This document shows, piece after piece, positions 1-8,367 of a DNA stretch of 64,000 nt. The notes beneath the pieces are model-generated. The model was not told where the DNA came from. It saw only the letters and a program-made list of their open reading frames with translations, and did no database searches. The translations under genes were made by a program, and so were the position numbers. The stretch lies in the NCBI GenBank assembly GCA_019359445.1, contig JAHHHJ010000004.1:247655-311654 (forward strand). Reading direction: 5' to 3'. Numbering within the stretch: the first letter of the stretch is position 1; each line of letters opens with the position of its first letter. Source of the DNA: Kastovskya adunca ATA6-11-RM4. GTDB taxonomy: Bacteria; Cyanobacteriota; Cyanobacteriia; Cyanobacteriales; Coleofasciculaceae.

Positions 1-2
1 GG

Positions 3-656
3 CAAAGGGGCAGTCCCTTGGAAAATGCAAAATTCAACCGCTACATGGCAGCGCAGGGCTATACCGTCTTGGCGATTGATTATCGCCATGCACCGGATTA
101 CCACTTCCCTGCTCAAATCAACGATGTTCGAGCGGCATTAAGCTTTATTCGCCAGCACGCGGCTGAGTATGAGGTCAATCTAGAGCGCGTTGCCGTAATA
201 GGGCGTTCGGCTGGCTCTCAGTTAGCGATGCTAGCCGCCTACTCACCGGAGATAGCCTTTCCGATTCGCGCCGTTGTTAGCTACTATGGGCCAATTGACT
301 TAACCGCCGGTTATCGCAATCCCCCAATTCCTGACCCCATTAATTCCCGCGCTGTCTTAAAGGCGTTTTTGGGGGGGACGCCTAGCCAGTTACCGGAACT
401 CTACCGCAACGCCTCACCTATTACCTATGTCAAGCCAGATCTGCCGCCGACACTGTTAATTTATGGCGATCGCGATTATATTGTCCAAGCTAAATATGGT
501 CAGAAGATGGCAGAACGATTGCAGGAAGCAGGCAATACGGTTGTTTTCTTAAAAATTCCTTGGGCAAATCACGCTTTTGATGCCGTTTTTAATGGTCTTA
601 GCAATCAAATCGCCCTTTATTACACAGAACGCTTTTTAGCTTGGGCGTTGCGTTGA
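3..656 (+). CDS. alpha/beta-hydrolase (esterase/lipase-like), 5' truncated by window edge
   Basis: The reading frame is open to the left edge, so this is the C-terminal ~217 residues of a larger protein. A TTG at 18 exists, but the frame continues upstream as QRGSP, which fits the loop just after the oxyanion-hole region of this family. Counting from the TTG, the nucleophile elbow GRSAG is at 62-66 (Ser64), the acid is in GDRD (about 151-153) and the catalytic His is in NHAFD (His185), so the triad is complete. The first part of the fold, including the expected HGG-type motif, lies outside the window. The substrate cannot be told. The protein is related to the BD-FAE/carboxylesterase type. 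The next gene is convergent. Confidence 0.85.
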   Translation, partial: QRGSPLENAKFNRYMAAQGYTVLAIDYRHAPDYHFPAQINDVRAALSFIRQHAAEYEVNLERVAVIGRSAGSQLAMLAAYSPEIAFPIRAVVSYYGPIDLTAGYRNPPIPDPINSRAVLKAFLGGTPSQLPELYRNASPITYVKPDLPPTLLIYGDRDYIVQAKYGQKMAERLQEAGNTVVFLKIPWANHAFDAVFNGLSNQIALYYTERFLAWALR

Positions 657-716
657 GCAATTCCTTTCGTACTGTGGCAAAAACATTCCCGCCTCGCTTT
701 GGCTAATCTCTGGATT

Positions 717-1082
717 TTATGAGTGATCTTGGGAATCCACCTCCATAATCTTCGATTTTGAGGTGGAGGATGTCAATTGTTTGAGCCGATGCTGAATAGC
801 CAATTCTTCGCTGCTACAAATAGTTTCTAAAGTCACAATGCGTTCGCTTAACTGCTTAACGTTGTTCTTCAAATCAGAATTATTTTCAACCCACCGCTGA
901 GAAGATCGCCAAACAACAGCCGTACTCATATTTGCTCCCAAAACCACTGCTAAGGGCAGAATTACACCACCTTTCATGATTGATACAAGGGGGATACAAA
1001 TCGCCAGCATTCCTGTGGCAAAGCTCCAAATAATTGCAGTAATAGCAATCTTCGCCCCGGTGTTTTCAGCCTGATACACCAT
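717..1082 (-). CDS. small membrane protein with C-terminal coiled coil, unknown function
   Basis: The start is set at 1082 because a strong GAGGAGA ribosome binding site lies 3-9 bases upstream; the longer frame to 1145 has none and adds a non-conserved-looking leader. The protein has about 121 residues. Two hydrophobic stretches (IAITAIIWSFATGMLAICI and a second beginning GGVILPLAVVLG) form likely membrane helices. They are followed by a charged heptad-like segment (NNVKQLSERIVTLE) that looks like a coiled coil. I do not recognise a family. It may be a small scaffold or regulator at the membrane. It is encoded convergently to the hydrolase and upstream of the sbcD-like gene's 3' end, so it is probably its own unit. 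Confidence 0.6.
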   Translation of the reverse strand: MVYQAENTGAKIAITAIIWSFATGMLAICIPLVSIMKGGVILPLAVVLGANMSTAVVWRSSQRWVENNSDLKNNVKQLSERIVTLETICSSEELAIQHRLKQLTSSTSKSKIMEVDSQDHS

Positions 1083-1184
1083 CAGTCTCCTCAAACTAAT
1101 AAAGCTTATGATCGACAATGTGTCATGGATTAGCGGCGATCGCATTTGCCCTGACTCTGGTAATTTTCTTTCCGGCTGCCCTTT

Positions 1185-2501
1185 CTACAACAAGCGCAAC
1201 TGAGAATCCTGTTTTGATGGTGTTTGTTGAGGCTCGGCTGCTTCTGAGGCGCTCTCGTCGCTGAGTTCTAACCAAACCGGATCATCACCAGCCAGCAAGC
1301 GGTTTGCGGCTTCCATGATCTCTGCCGAAATATCCTTGAGGTCTTCCCGATTTCCTAGATAAGCTTTCAAGGCTTCCATCGGGTCCATAGTGTTGCCAAC
1401 GCCTAGTTCTGGTAGGCGAGGACGGGCTAGCTGACTGACTAGTTCTGGGCGAATTGTGTAGTTGTGGGCATCATTTAGTGCTTGGTGTAAAGCGGCGTTG
1501 TCGATCAAGTCCAGCTGTTCGGAACGCAGTCTATAAATTAGGCGTACCACCGCGTCTTGAATCTCCTTTTTGGCGATCGCTTTCAGGATGGCTTTCTGAG
1601 GATCATCTGCCTCAGACACATCCACCTCAATTGTGCGGAAGGGACGCACGGGTAGGGAACAAAATTCCCAATTCGCCTGACCCCGTTCCAGTTCGACCAT
1701 TACATAACCTTTCTCTTCCTTCTCTTCGCTAAAATCTACTCGCTCAATGCTACCGGGGTAGATGATGGGCGGGTTATTAGACTTATTGAGATTTTGGTGC
1801 TTGTGGACGTGACCTAATGCCACATAGTCAAAGCAGGGTCGCGTCAGCATCGATAGGGGAATTGTGAAACCCTTACCCACTGCCAAAAAGCGTTCCGCCC
1901 CCAAATTGGCGCGGTCTGCCATCAAGTGCGCCAAGAGTACCGTCGGCACCTCTGGATCGAGTTGGCGAATCTCGCCTTCTAACACCGGGTCAAGGCGTTG
2001 TGTCAGTAACTCATTCACCTCTGCCAGTGCTAACCCTTCTGTTTCCGGGCGCGTCAGCAGCGCAGAACGAGTCAACCAAGGTAGAGTGATTACCTGTACC
2101 AGACCGTTACGGGTTTGGATGTGGTGAGTCTCGATGCGATCGCCTACCAAAAAACCGGGTACTCCCAACGTCCGATAGATACACAGACTTGCCCCACCCT
2201 GTCCTTGGGAATGTTGGTCGTGATTTCCTACCAGCAACACCGTGGGGATGTCTGCATCTACTAAGCGGCGAAACTGGCTAGCAAAGGCTTCCTGCACAAA
2301 TGGCGGCGGCGTTGCATCTGGAAAGGCATCGCCCCCAAAGAGAACTAAATCGACAGGTTCGTTAATAGCACGGTCGATACATTTAGCCAGGGTATTGACA
2401 AAATCCTCCAGCCGTGTACTTAATCCCGTTGCCGGATTAATCCGCCCGTGGGAGAAGCCACTCCCCATGTGGATATCAGATAGGTGCAGAATTTTAATCA
2501 T
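1185..2501 (-). CDS. sbcD: exonuclease SbcCD subunit D (Mre11-like metallophosphoesterase)
   Basis: The protein has the calcineurin-like phosphoesterase metal-binding motifs in the canonical order: Asp9/His11 in LSDIHMGS, Asp57 in GGDAF, Asn92-His93-Asp94 in GNHDQ, His191, and GHVHKH with His230/His232. The length of 438 residues and the C-terminal capping region fit SbcD/Mre11 better than a simple phosphatase. In this family the subunit pairs with the SMC-like ATPase SbcC to cut hairpins and process double-strand ends. No sbcC is present in this window. The start ATG at 2501 has AGGAGA six bases upstream. A DNA-repair exonuclease annotation without a proven SbcC partner would also be fair. 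Confidence 0.85.
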   Translation of the reverse strand: MIKILHLSDIHMGSGFSHGRINPATGLSTRLEDFVNTLAKCIDRAINEPVDLVLFGGDAFPDATPPPFVQEAFASQFRRLVDADIPTVLLVGNHDQHSQGQGGASLCIYRTLGVPGFLVGDRIETHHIQTRNGLVQVITLPWLTRSALLTRPETEGLALAEVNELLTQRLDPVLEGEIRQLDPEVPTVLLAHLMADRANLGAERFLAVGKGFTIPLSMLTRPCFDYVALGHVHKHQNLNKSNNPPIIYPGSIERVDFSEEKEEKGYVMVELERGQANWEFCSLPVRPFRTIEVDVSEADDPQKAILKAIAKKEIQDAVVRLIYRLRSEQLDLIDNAALHQALNDAHNYTIRPELVSQLARPRLPELGVGNTMDPMEALKAYLGNREDLKDISAEIMEAANRLLAGDDPVWLELSDESASEAAEPQQTPSKQDSQLRLL

Positions 2502-2643
2502 GTATCTCCTAGGGATTAGGGATGGGGGAAGTGGGGTGGCGGGGAGAAATTAGGAAAGATGGAATTTAATGACAGGCTTAAGAGCGATCGCGCCATGAAT
2601 CATTAGCAAATAGCTAAGTAGGATCTGTAAATATTATTGGTTT

Positions 2644-2689
2644 GTAGTCAGGGCTAAATGCCTCAAAATCGGTTCCAAGCCCTGACTAC
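2644..2689. repeat. interrupted palindrome (GTAGTCAGGGCT family)
   Basis: A 12-base arm GTAGTCAGGGCT (2644-2655) is repeated in perfect inverted form AGCCCTGACTAC (2678-2689) around a 22-base spacer. The core AGGGCT/AGCCCT is the same as in the short palindrome at 28811-28824. This looks like a dispersed intergenic repeat, lying between the 3' end of one minus-strand gene and the start of another. As RNA it could form a hairpin and act as a terminator for the 2791-3312 gene, although no U-run follows. Confidence 0.6.
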
Positions 2690-2790
2690 GCAACAATTTT
2701 AAAGTTTTTACACGGCAACATAAAGTTTGATTTATTCTCGCCTACTTACCAAAAACTCACCGACTGATCGCAGCAGGTAACTAACAATAA

Positions 2791-3312
2791 TTAACCAATC
2801 ACCTCTTCTAAAACTTGGCGAATAACTTGCCGTTGTTCTGCATCGTAGCCCCAGCGTTGAAGAAACTTTTTGTAATGCCCTTCTCCGGTAGTGGCACTTC
2901 CCTTTAACTTTTGGGAAAGCTCCCGCACCGCCTCTAGGTCAACTTGTTCGATGAGATTGACAGTGCGCGATCGCACTCGATCCGATCCTTTCGCCGCTTC
3001 TTCGTTGCCGTGGCGACGATGGACAACTGCCATCGCGGCTGACATTGCCAGGTTTTTTACCAGCAATTCTGCAACGGTACTTGGTGATGATTGTAGTGCC
3101 TGGATGACTTGCGGGGAGGGATTATCCGCCAAGGTTCCTTCACCAGTGAGGTAGGTGACAAAAAAACCTCTGGCACCCGTTTGAGTTTTCACTAAACTGG
3201 CGATCGCGTGTGAGGCTTCTGATTGAGAGAGTTCCCCGTCTACCATTTTTGCCATCAAGGTCTGGGTAAGGGCGATCGCTTCTTCAAAGGTGACTGCTGC
3301 TGGAATAATCAC
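2791..3312 (-). CDS. conserved hypothetical protein, alpha-helical, 173 aa
   Basis: The GTG start at 3312 is the only one giving a full-length frame; its ribosome binding site is weak. The protein is soluble and predicted mainly helical, with a central basic stretch (VVHRRHGNEEAAKGSDRVRSR) and a C-terminal part rich in Gln/Glu/Arg. No catalytic motif is evident and I do not recognise a named domain. The composition and the HIP1-containing codons match the neighbours, so it is a native gene. Antisense frames over the same span are shadows. Confidence 0.65.
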   Translation of the reverse strand: MIIPAAVTFEEAIALTQTLMAKMVDGELSQSEASHAIASLVKTQTGARGFFVTYLTGEGTLADNPSPQVIQALQSSPSTVAELLVKNLAMSAAMAVVHRRHGNEEAAKGSDRVRSRTVNLIEQVDLEAVRELSQKLKGSATTGEGHYKKFLQRWGYDAEQRQVIRQVLEEVIG

Positions 3313-3508
3313 GCGAATTCTTTGGGGGTTTTGTGCAGTTGGATCTATATAAGAGGATGATACTCAATTGCTGTGACAATCTTCCTCGATCACTCCCCTT
3401 GTCAAGGTGTTTTTCTGGAACGGGAAAAATTCCAAAATCTGAGAATTTCATTGAGTGGGTTAGTCACTCGCCATACCCACTGCTCAGAAACGACTGTGCT
3501 CACACAGG

Positions 3509-3601
3509 TAGGACTGACGCACTGACAACGAAATTGCGTCATTCTGAGCGATAGTGAAGAATCTCAAACCCTTGTTCTCGCGTTACGGTACGTAAGTCCT
3601 A
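3509..3601. mobile_element. 93-bp MITE-like element with 13-bp imperfect terminal inverted repeats
   Basis: The left end TAGGACTGACGCA and the right end TACGTAAGTCCTA are inverted repeats matching at 11 of 13 positions; the outer seven (TAGGACT/AGTCCTA) are perfect. ACAG occurs just outside both ends, with one extra G on the left, and may be a target duplication. Inside is TCATTCTGAGCGATAGTGAA, a type of sequence often repeated in cyanobacterial genomes. There is no coding capacity. Ends of this kind are familiar from non-autonomous cyanobacterial MITEs; the mobilising transposase is not in the window. Confidence 0.55.
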
Positions 3602-3618
3602 ACAGCTATTCTCAATTC

Positions 3619-4332
3619 ATGCTGTCCTTAGACAAACTCGCAGAATTTTTAAATCAATATTTTGCTATTCATCGCTTCAATGATGACCCAGGCGGAGTGT
3701 ATCGCCCCTCAAACCGTGCGATTCAGCGAATTGGGTTAGCGTTGGAGCCTTGGCAGCAATTACCCCAATGGGCAGAACAAGCTCAGTTAGACGCTCTATT
3801 TTTGCATCGACCTTGGAAGCTGAAGTTAGAGCAACTGAAATCTGACGTTGGTGTCGTCTCCTATCATCTAGCGTTTGATGAACGGCTGACTTTGGGCTTC
3901 AATCCTCGCTTGGCAGATGCCTTGGGGATGTCAGCACTTTTGGTTATAGGAGAAAAAGAAGGGCGACCGATTGGGATGAGCGGTGAAATGTCACCCCAGT
4001 GTTTCACCCGCTACTGTAGGGATATAGGTGAGGTGTTTGGGGGACAAGATCAAACCGAACCAGGGGAGTGTAAACAAGTCTCGCGGGTGGCGGTAGTTGG
4101 AGCCATGACGGATGCTTTGGTGCGGGAGGCGGCATCTAGGGGTGCGGATGTCTACGTTACAGGACAGTGGCGACAGTCTGCAAAGAAGGCGGTGCAAGAA
4201 ACTGGAATTGGTGTAGTTACAGTCGGTCATCGTCGTTGTGAGGAGTGGGGATTAAGAGCGTTGGCGGGGTTACTACAGGAGCGTTGGTTGGGGTTGAGGG
4301 TGGTTTTGCCACCCGGTGTTGAGGAGTGCTGA
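3619..4332 (+). CDS. Nif3-like dinuclear metal center protein (DUF34)
   Basis: The sequence matches the Nif3/YbgI/DUF34 family: an N-terminal module with a metal-binding His in LFLHRPW (about residue 73), and a C-terminal module with VYVTGQWRQS and VGHRRCEEWG, where the His and Glu complete the dinuclear site. The length of 237 residues is typical of the short bacterial form without the PII-like insert. The exact reaction is unsettled; members are conserved metal-binding hydrolase-like proteins, with proposed roles in GTP cyclohydrolase-related or nucleotide metabolism. The ATG start at 3619 lies just after the MITE, so any promoter probably overlaps the element. Confidence 0.8.
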   Translation: MLSLDKLAEFLNQYFAIHRFNDDPGGVYRPSNRAIQRIGLALEPWQQLPQWAEQAQLDALFLHRPWKLKLEQLKSDVGVVSYHLAFDERLTLGFNPRLADALGMSALLVIGEKEGRPIGMSGEMSPQCFTRYCRDIGEVFGGQDQTEPGECKQVSRVAVVGAMTDALVREAASRGADVYVTGQWRQSAKKAVQETGIGVVTVGHRRCEEWGLRALAGLLQERWLGLRVVLPPGVEEC

Positions 4333-4634
4333 GTGGGGTGAAGAGTGAAGTATGTTTGGCGAAGCCGTTGCCGGAGGCGCTTGGTGAAGTATGAAAAAAG
4401 TTAGTTGTTCTTGAGAAAAACCAAGCTTGGGGGGCTTCCCCCCAAACCCCCCACTCTTGGGATGAGTGCCTCCCCCAGACCCCCTGCACAAGGGTTGATC
4501 GGTTGTGATGAGTTTTCTGGAGTCGGTGCAATTTGGTTATTGGTTCTGCTCATCTCCCCTATTGCCGATCAATTTTAATAATCCTTTTGGAAGTGAAAAC
4601 GATATCAAATGCATAGCAATTTAGTACGGAGAAC
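4333..4634. repeat. intergenic region with G-rich palindromic repeat
   Basis: This gap holds no gene. It begins with heptamer-like runs (GAGTGCTGAGTGGGG, GTGAAGTATGAA). At about 4429-4486 follows a C/G-rich segment containing the self-complementary TTGGGGGGCTTCCCCCCAA and then CCCCCCACTCTTGGGATGAG. The run CGAAGCCGTTGCCGGAGGCG at about 4361 resembles a dispersed cyanobacterial palindromic repeat. The ABC exporter ribosome binding site (GGAG at about 4627) closes the region. Short frames in either direction here are repeat-derived and not credible genes. Confidence 0.5.
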
Positions 4635-6482
4635 ATGAGGAAAAAGAAGCCAGGCGTTCTGAGGGGGTTGAGGTTTCCAGTTCGGCAGGTTCGTCAATCG
4701 CTCTCTGTGTTTCGCTATAGCGGGCGGGCGTTGGAGTTGGTCTGGACGACTAGCCGTACGTTGACGGTGGTGCTGGCGATTCTGACGTTGGTGGCGGGGT
4801 TATTGCCCGCTGCGATCGCCTACATTGGTAAGTTAATTGTTGATAGTGTCGTCTTGGCTGCCAATACAGGTGATGTCAGCGATCGCGCTTTGGCATTTGG
4901 GTATGTAGGGCTAGAAGCGATCGCCGTGGCGTTACTTGCAGGTAGCCAACGGGGTCAAGGTATCTGCCAGTCGTTGTTACGAGTCCTACTCGGTCAGCGG
5001 GTAAATGTTTTAATTTTGGAAAAAGCCCTCACCTTAGACTTGGTTCATTTTGAGGATTCTGAATTTTACGACAAAATGACCCAAGCACGGCGCGAAGCCT
5101 CTAGTCGTCCGCTCTCGCTGGTGACGCGCACGTTTGGGTTGGTGCGGGATGGCTTATCGCTGATTACTTATGCAGGCTTGCTGCTGCAATTTTCGCTTTG
5201 GGCAGTTCTAGTATTGTTGATAGCGGCAATGCCAGCCTTCATTGCGGAAACTCGCTTTGCGGGGCAAGCTTTCCGCTTGTTTCAGTGGCGCTCTCCAGAA
5301 ACCCGCCAGCAAACTTACCTAGAAACTTTAATCGCTCGCGAAGACTACGCCAAAGAGGTGCAGCTCTACCAGTTGGGCGCGATGATGCTGCAACGTTACC
5401 GCGATGTCTTTAACCGACTCTACGGCGAAGACCGCGACCTTACTATCCGTCGAGGCTTTTGGGGCTATCTGCTGGGTTTGTTTAGTACCGCCGCCTTTTA
5501 CCTCGCCTACGCCTGGGTTGTCTGGGAAACCATCGCCGGACGCATTTCCCTGGGGGATATGACGATGTACCTGATAGTTTTCCGCCAAGGACAAACCACC
5601 TTCTCCGACACTCTCACGTCTGTTGGCGGGATGTACGAAGATAACCTCTATCTCTCTAATCTCTACGAATTTCTAGAGCAAGATGTCCCTCAATCTCGCG
5701 GTAAGGCAACTCAAGGGATACTACCGGGGGATGGAATTCGCTTTGAGAATGTTTTCTTTACCTATCCCGGTGCTTTGCAACCGATCTTGAAAGGGATTTC
5801 GCTGCATCTAAAACCGGGAGAGAAGTTAGCCATTGTCGGTGAAAATGGTTCCGGTAAAACTACCCTGATTAAGCTCCTGACGCGACTTTACACTCCCGAC
5901 TCTGGACGCATCCTCCTCGATGGATTGGATTTGGATGTATGGGATATTGATGTCCTGCGTCAACGGATTGGGGTGATTTTCCAGAACTTTGTTCGCTACC
6001 AGTTCACCGTGGGAGAGAATGTCGGGGTCGGAGATGTCGATCGCTTAGAAGACGCGACACGCTGGAGAGATGCCTCGGAAAAAGGGATGGCTCTACCCTT
6101 CATTGAAAAGATGCCAGACGGCTTCAACACTCAGCTAGGGCGCTGGTTCAAGGGGGGGCAGGAACTTTCCGGCGGTCAGTGGCAGAAAATCGCCCTCTCC
6201 CGCGCCTTTATGCGATCGCGTGCCGATATCCTGGTACTCGATGAACCTACCGCTGCTATGGATGCGGAAGCTGAGATGCAAATTTTTGACCATTTCCGCA
6301 CCATCACCCTTCAGCAGATGGTTGTTTTGATCTCCCACCGCTTCTCTACCGTGCGAATGGCAGACAAAATCGTTGTTATGGCAGAGGGAGAAATTATTGA
6401 ACAAGGAACTCATCAGGAGTTGTTGCAGCTTGGCGGGCGCTATGCGCGACTATTCTCCCTGCAAGCGGCGGGTTATCAGTAA
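4635..6482 (+). CDS. ABC transporter, fused permease and ATP-binding protein (exporter type)
   Basis: This is a single-chain half-transporter of 615 residues. The N-terminal half carries about six membrane helices (for example TLTVVLAILTLVAGLLPAAI). The C-terminal nucleotide-binding domain has Walker A GENGSGKT, signature LSGGQ (here LSGGQWQK), Walker B ILVLDEPT and the H-loop ISHRFST. It should work as a homodimer at the membrane. The substrate is unknown; the family includes lipid, peptide and drug exporters. The ATG at 4635 is preceded by GGAG. It is a monocistronic gene followed by a convergent one. Confidence 0.88.
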   Translation: MRKKKPGVLRGLRFPVRQVRQSLSVFRYSGRALELVWTTSRTLTVVLAILTLVAGLLPAAIAYIGKLIVDSVVLAANTGDVSDRALAFGYVGLEAIAVALLAGSQRGQGICQSLLRVLLGQRVNVLILEKALTLDLVHFEDSEFYDKMTQARREASSRPLSLVTRTFGLVRDGLSLITYAGLLLQFSLWAVLVLLIAAMPAFIAETRFAGQAFRLFQWRSPETRQQTYLETLIAREDYAKEVQLYQLGAMMLQRYRDVFNRLYGEDRDLTIRRGFWGYLLGLFSTAAFYLAYAWVVWETIAGRISLGDMTMYLIVFRQGQTTFSDTLTSVGGMYEDNLYLSNLYEFLEQDVPQSRGKATQGILPGDGIRFENVFFTYPGALQPILKGISLHLKPGEKLAIVGENGSGKTTLIKLLTRLYTPDSGRILLDGLDLDVWDIDVLRQRIGVIFQNFVRYQFTVGENVGVGDVDRLEDATRWRDASEKGMALPFIEKMPDGFNTQLGRWFKGGQELSGGQWQKIALSRAFMRSRADILVLDEPTAAMDAEAEMQIFDHFRTITLQQMVVLISHRFSTVRMADKIVVMAEGEIIEQGTHQELLQLGGRYARLFSLQAAGYQ

Positions 6483-6554
6483 AGGCTTCTGGCTTCACCC
6501 ATTGCCCGACCGCAGATATTACCAAAACGCGATCGCCAGCGTCGATTAATCCCC

Positions 6555-7187
6555 CTAACTACTCAACGCGCCAAGAGCCTTCAATATACCTAAAACACTG
6601 TACAGCTCGTTTCCACGATTGCGAAGTTCAAACACATTAGATGTAGCGTATTGTAATGTTTCTCCTTTAATTAATTTAACGAACATAAAACTTCCACCCG
6701 TGGTGAGCAATCCAAAGTTAGGTTTTTCTAGGTGAGGGTTTGCCAGTATATAAGCCAAAAGTTGGGCTAGTCCTACTTCTATCGAAAAAGCCGCCTGCTT
6801 CGACTCAATAACCAATACCCAAAGCCTTTCTCTAAGTACCAAGGCATCGAGCTGTCCCTTGACAACTACTCCTTCATCTTCTTCAATAATTTCTACAGAC
6901 TGTTCTGATTTAATGTGAAAGGGAGATAAATAAAATCCAGCTAAATCTAACAGGGGAGACAACACCACCATTTTTACGGTATTTTCTAGCAGTGGTGGGT
7001 AATTCAGTAAATTGATGTAACTGGCTTTGACTCGATCGAGACGTTGCTTTTCTACTTCAGGAATTTCTGGTAAGTTATCTTGCCACTCGCGGAAAAATCC
7101 CTCGTCTTCAACTAATTGGAGATCAAATTTTTCTCTTAATTCTTGCAGAGTAATACTTTTCGCTTGGATTGTTTGAACCATAATCAT
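6555..7187 (-). CDS. PD-(D/E)XK nuclease-like protein (often labelled type I restriction subunit R-like)
   Basis: The core reads GQLDALVL ... LWVLVIESKQ followed by a helix with Gln (GLAQLLAYI). This is the D...ExK arrangement of the restriction-endonuclease-like fold. The protein has about 210 residues and lacks a helicase domain, so it is not a complete HsdR. Single-copy proteins of this kind are common in cyanobacteria and have no proven restriction role. The start is uncertain: ATG at 7187, ATG at 7181 or TTG at 7202, none with a strong ribosome binding site. It lies 26 bases downstream of the Band7-FHA gene on the same strand, suggesting an operon. Confidence 0.7.
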   Translation of the reverse strand: MIMVQTIQAKSITLQELREKFDLQLVEDEGFFREWQDNLPEIPEVEKQRLDRVKASYINLLNYPPLLENTVKMVVLSPLLDLAGFYLSPFHIKSEQSVEIIEEDEGVVVKGQLDALVLRERLWVLVIESKQAAFSIEVGLAQLLAYILANPHLEKPNFGLLTTGGSFMFVKLIKGETLQYATSNVFELRNRGNELYSVLGILKALGALSS

Positions 7188-7213
7188 TAGGCTGCTCAAC
7201 AATTGACTGAAGA

Positions 7214-8308
7214 TTACACTTCAAAAGTCCACTCTTGGGAACCAATCCGAATCACATTACCTGGAGTTAGCCAAAAAGGTTGATTAGGGGTAAGCCGTTC
7301 CCCACCCACAAACGTGCCATTGGAACTGCCGATATCAACTAATTGGTAGCGCGTACCCTGAGAGTCAGTCAGCTTGACAATTCGAGCATGGTTTCGGGAA
7401 CACAAGAAATCGTCAAGGATGAGGGTGTTTTGTGGTTCCCGTCCGATGGTGAAGGGACTAGTAGATAAACTCATGACAGCACCGGAGGAGCGGTGTACCA
7501 GACGCGCACTAGAACTACCTGCCAAGACTGTTGGGGCAAGCTGTGGGGTATCTCGAAGCAAACTCACTTGCTGATTTGTTTCCCCTTCAATGGCAAAGCT
7601 CGTTGCTTCGAGAGTCGCTTCTAAGGGGTTAGCCGGATTGGGTGAACGACCAGAAATGAAATTGACCTGCTGCACATTAGGCGGCGGTATAGCCGGACGC
7701 CCTGCTTCAGCAATTTGCATTTTCAGTGCAGCTTGATACTCGGCTTCTTCCTTGGCGCTCATCCCTTCCACTTGGCGAATAATGCCACGAGTTTGGGGAA
7801 AGGTGATGTCGCTTACCCGAATATCCTCTAAAGCAAAGCCCAAAGCGTAGGAAACTTCGGCATGGTCAAGTAAATATTGCCGGATGTGGACTCTTCCCTG
7901 AGTGGTCAACTGTTCTACACGCAATTGACCCACAGCCACTCCCAAGCTGTCTTTGATGGCGCTCGTCAAGGCAGCAATCGGCTCGGATAACTCCAACGCT
8001 ACTCGTTTCGGGTCTACGACCTGATACATCACGTTGAGGGAGATGTTAATCAGATACTGGTCGCGGGAGAGAAAGTCTCCCTGTGAAACAATCTCTAGAT
8101 TTCGCAGCTTGCTATCTACCAAAATCACTTGGCATTGTTCCAGCCAGGGTAAGGCAAAGCTGAAGTGACGCCCTGGTACTAATGTTCGTACAACCCGACC
8201 GTTTTTGACTAATAAACCTGTAAAGCCGGCTCCGATAAAGTCCATGCTCAACCCAGCCCAGCGCTCTGGGGTTAATGTCTGGATGAGAGGGGGAGAGTTG
8301 CTGGACAT
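7214..8308 (-). CDS. SPFH/Band 7 domain protein with C-terminal FHA domain
   Basis: Residues about 20-205 form a Band 7/SPFH domain (GFTGLLVKNGRVVRTLVPG, followed by the YLINISLNVMYQVVDP strand region). A Pro-rich linker leads to an FHA domain at about 285-364, with the diagnostic FTIGRE, CSRNHARI and DIGSSNGTF motifs that read phosphothreonine. There is no obvious N-terminal membrane helix, unlike classical stomatins. The combination suggests a membrane-scaffold or oligomer-forming module recruited to a Ser/Thr-phosphorylated partner; that is inference. The ATG at 8308 lies about 60 bases from the left end of the tnpB element, so its promoter region may be affected by that insertion. Confidence 0.8.
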   Translation of the reverse strand: MSSNSPPLIQTLTPERWAGLSMDFIGAGFTGLLVKNGRVVRTLVPGRHFSFALPWLEQCQVILVDSKLRNLEIVSQGDFLSRDQYLINISLNVMYQVVDPKRVALELSEPIAALTSAIKDSLGVAVGQLRVEQLTTQGRVHIRQYLLDHAEVSYALGFALEDIRVSDITFPQTRGIIRQVEGMSAKEEAEYQAALKMQIAEAGRPAIPPPNVQQVNFISGRSPNPANPLEATLEATSFAIEGETNQQVSLLRDTPQLAPTVLAGSSSARLVHRSSGAVMSLSTSPFTIGREPQNTLILDDFLCSRNHARIVKLTDSQGTRYQLVDIGSSNGTFVGGERLTPNQPFWLTPGNVIRIGSQEWTFEV

Positions 8309-8367
8309 GAGTCTAGGTCTAGAAGACTAATTAATTTGGGGAGTATTTCTTTACCAAAAAATTGGGT

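Noticed and set aside
3333..3554. 73-codon frame between the hypothetical and Nif3-like genes
   Set aside because: It overlaps the MITE, has no family features and ends in repeat sequence.
6555..7187. Complete restriction-modification system
   Set aside because: There is no helicase, specificity or methylase gene nearby; only a nuclease-like fold is seen.
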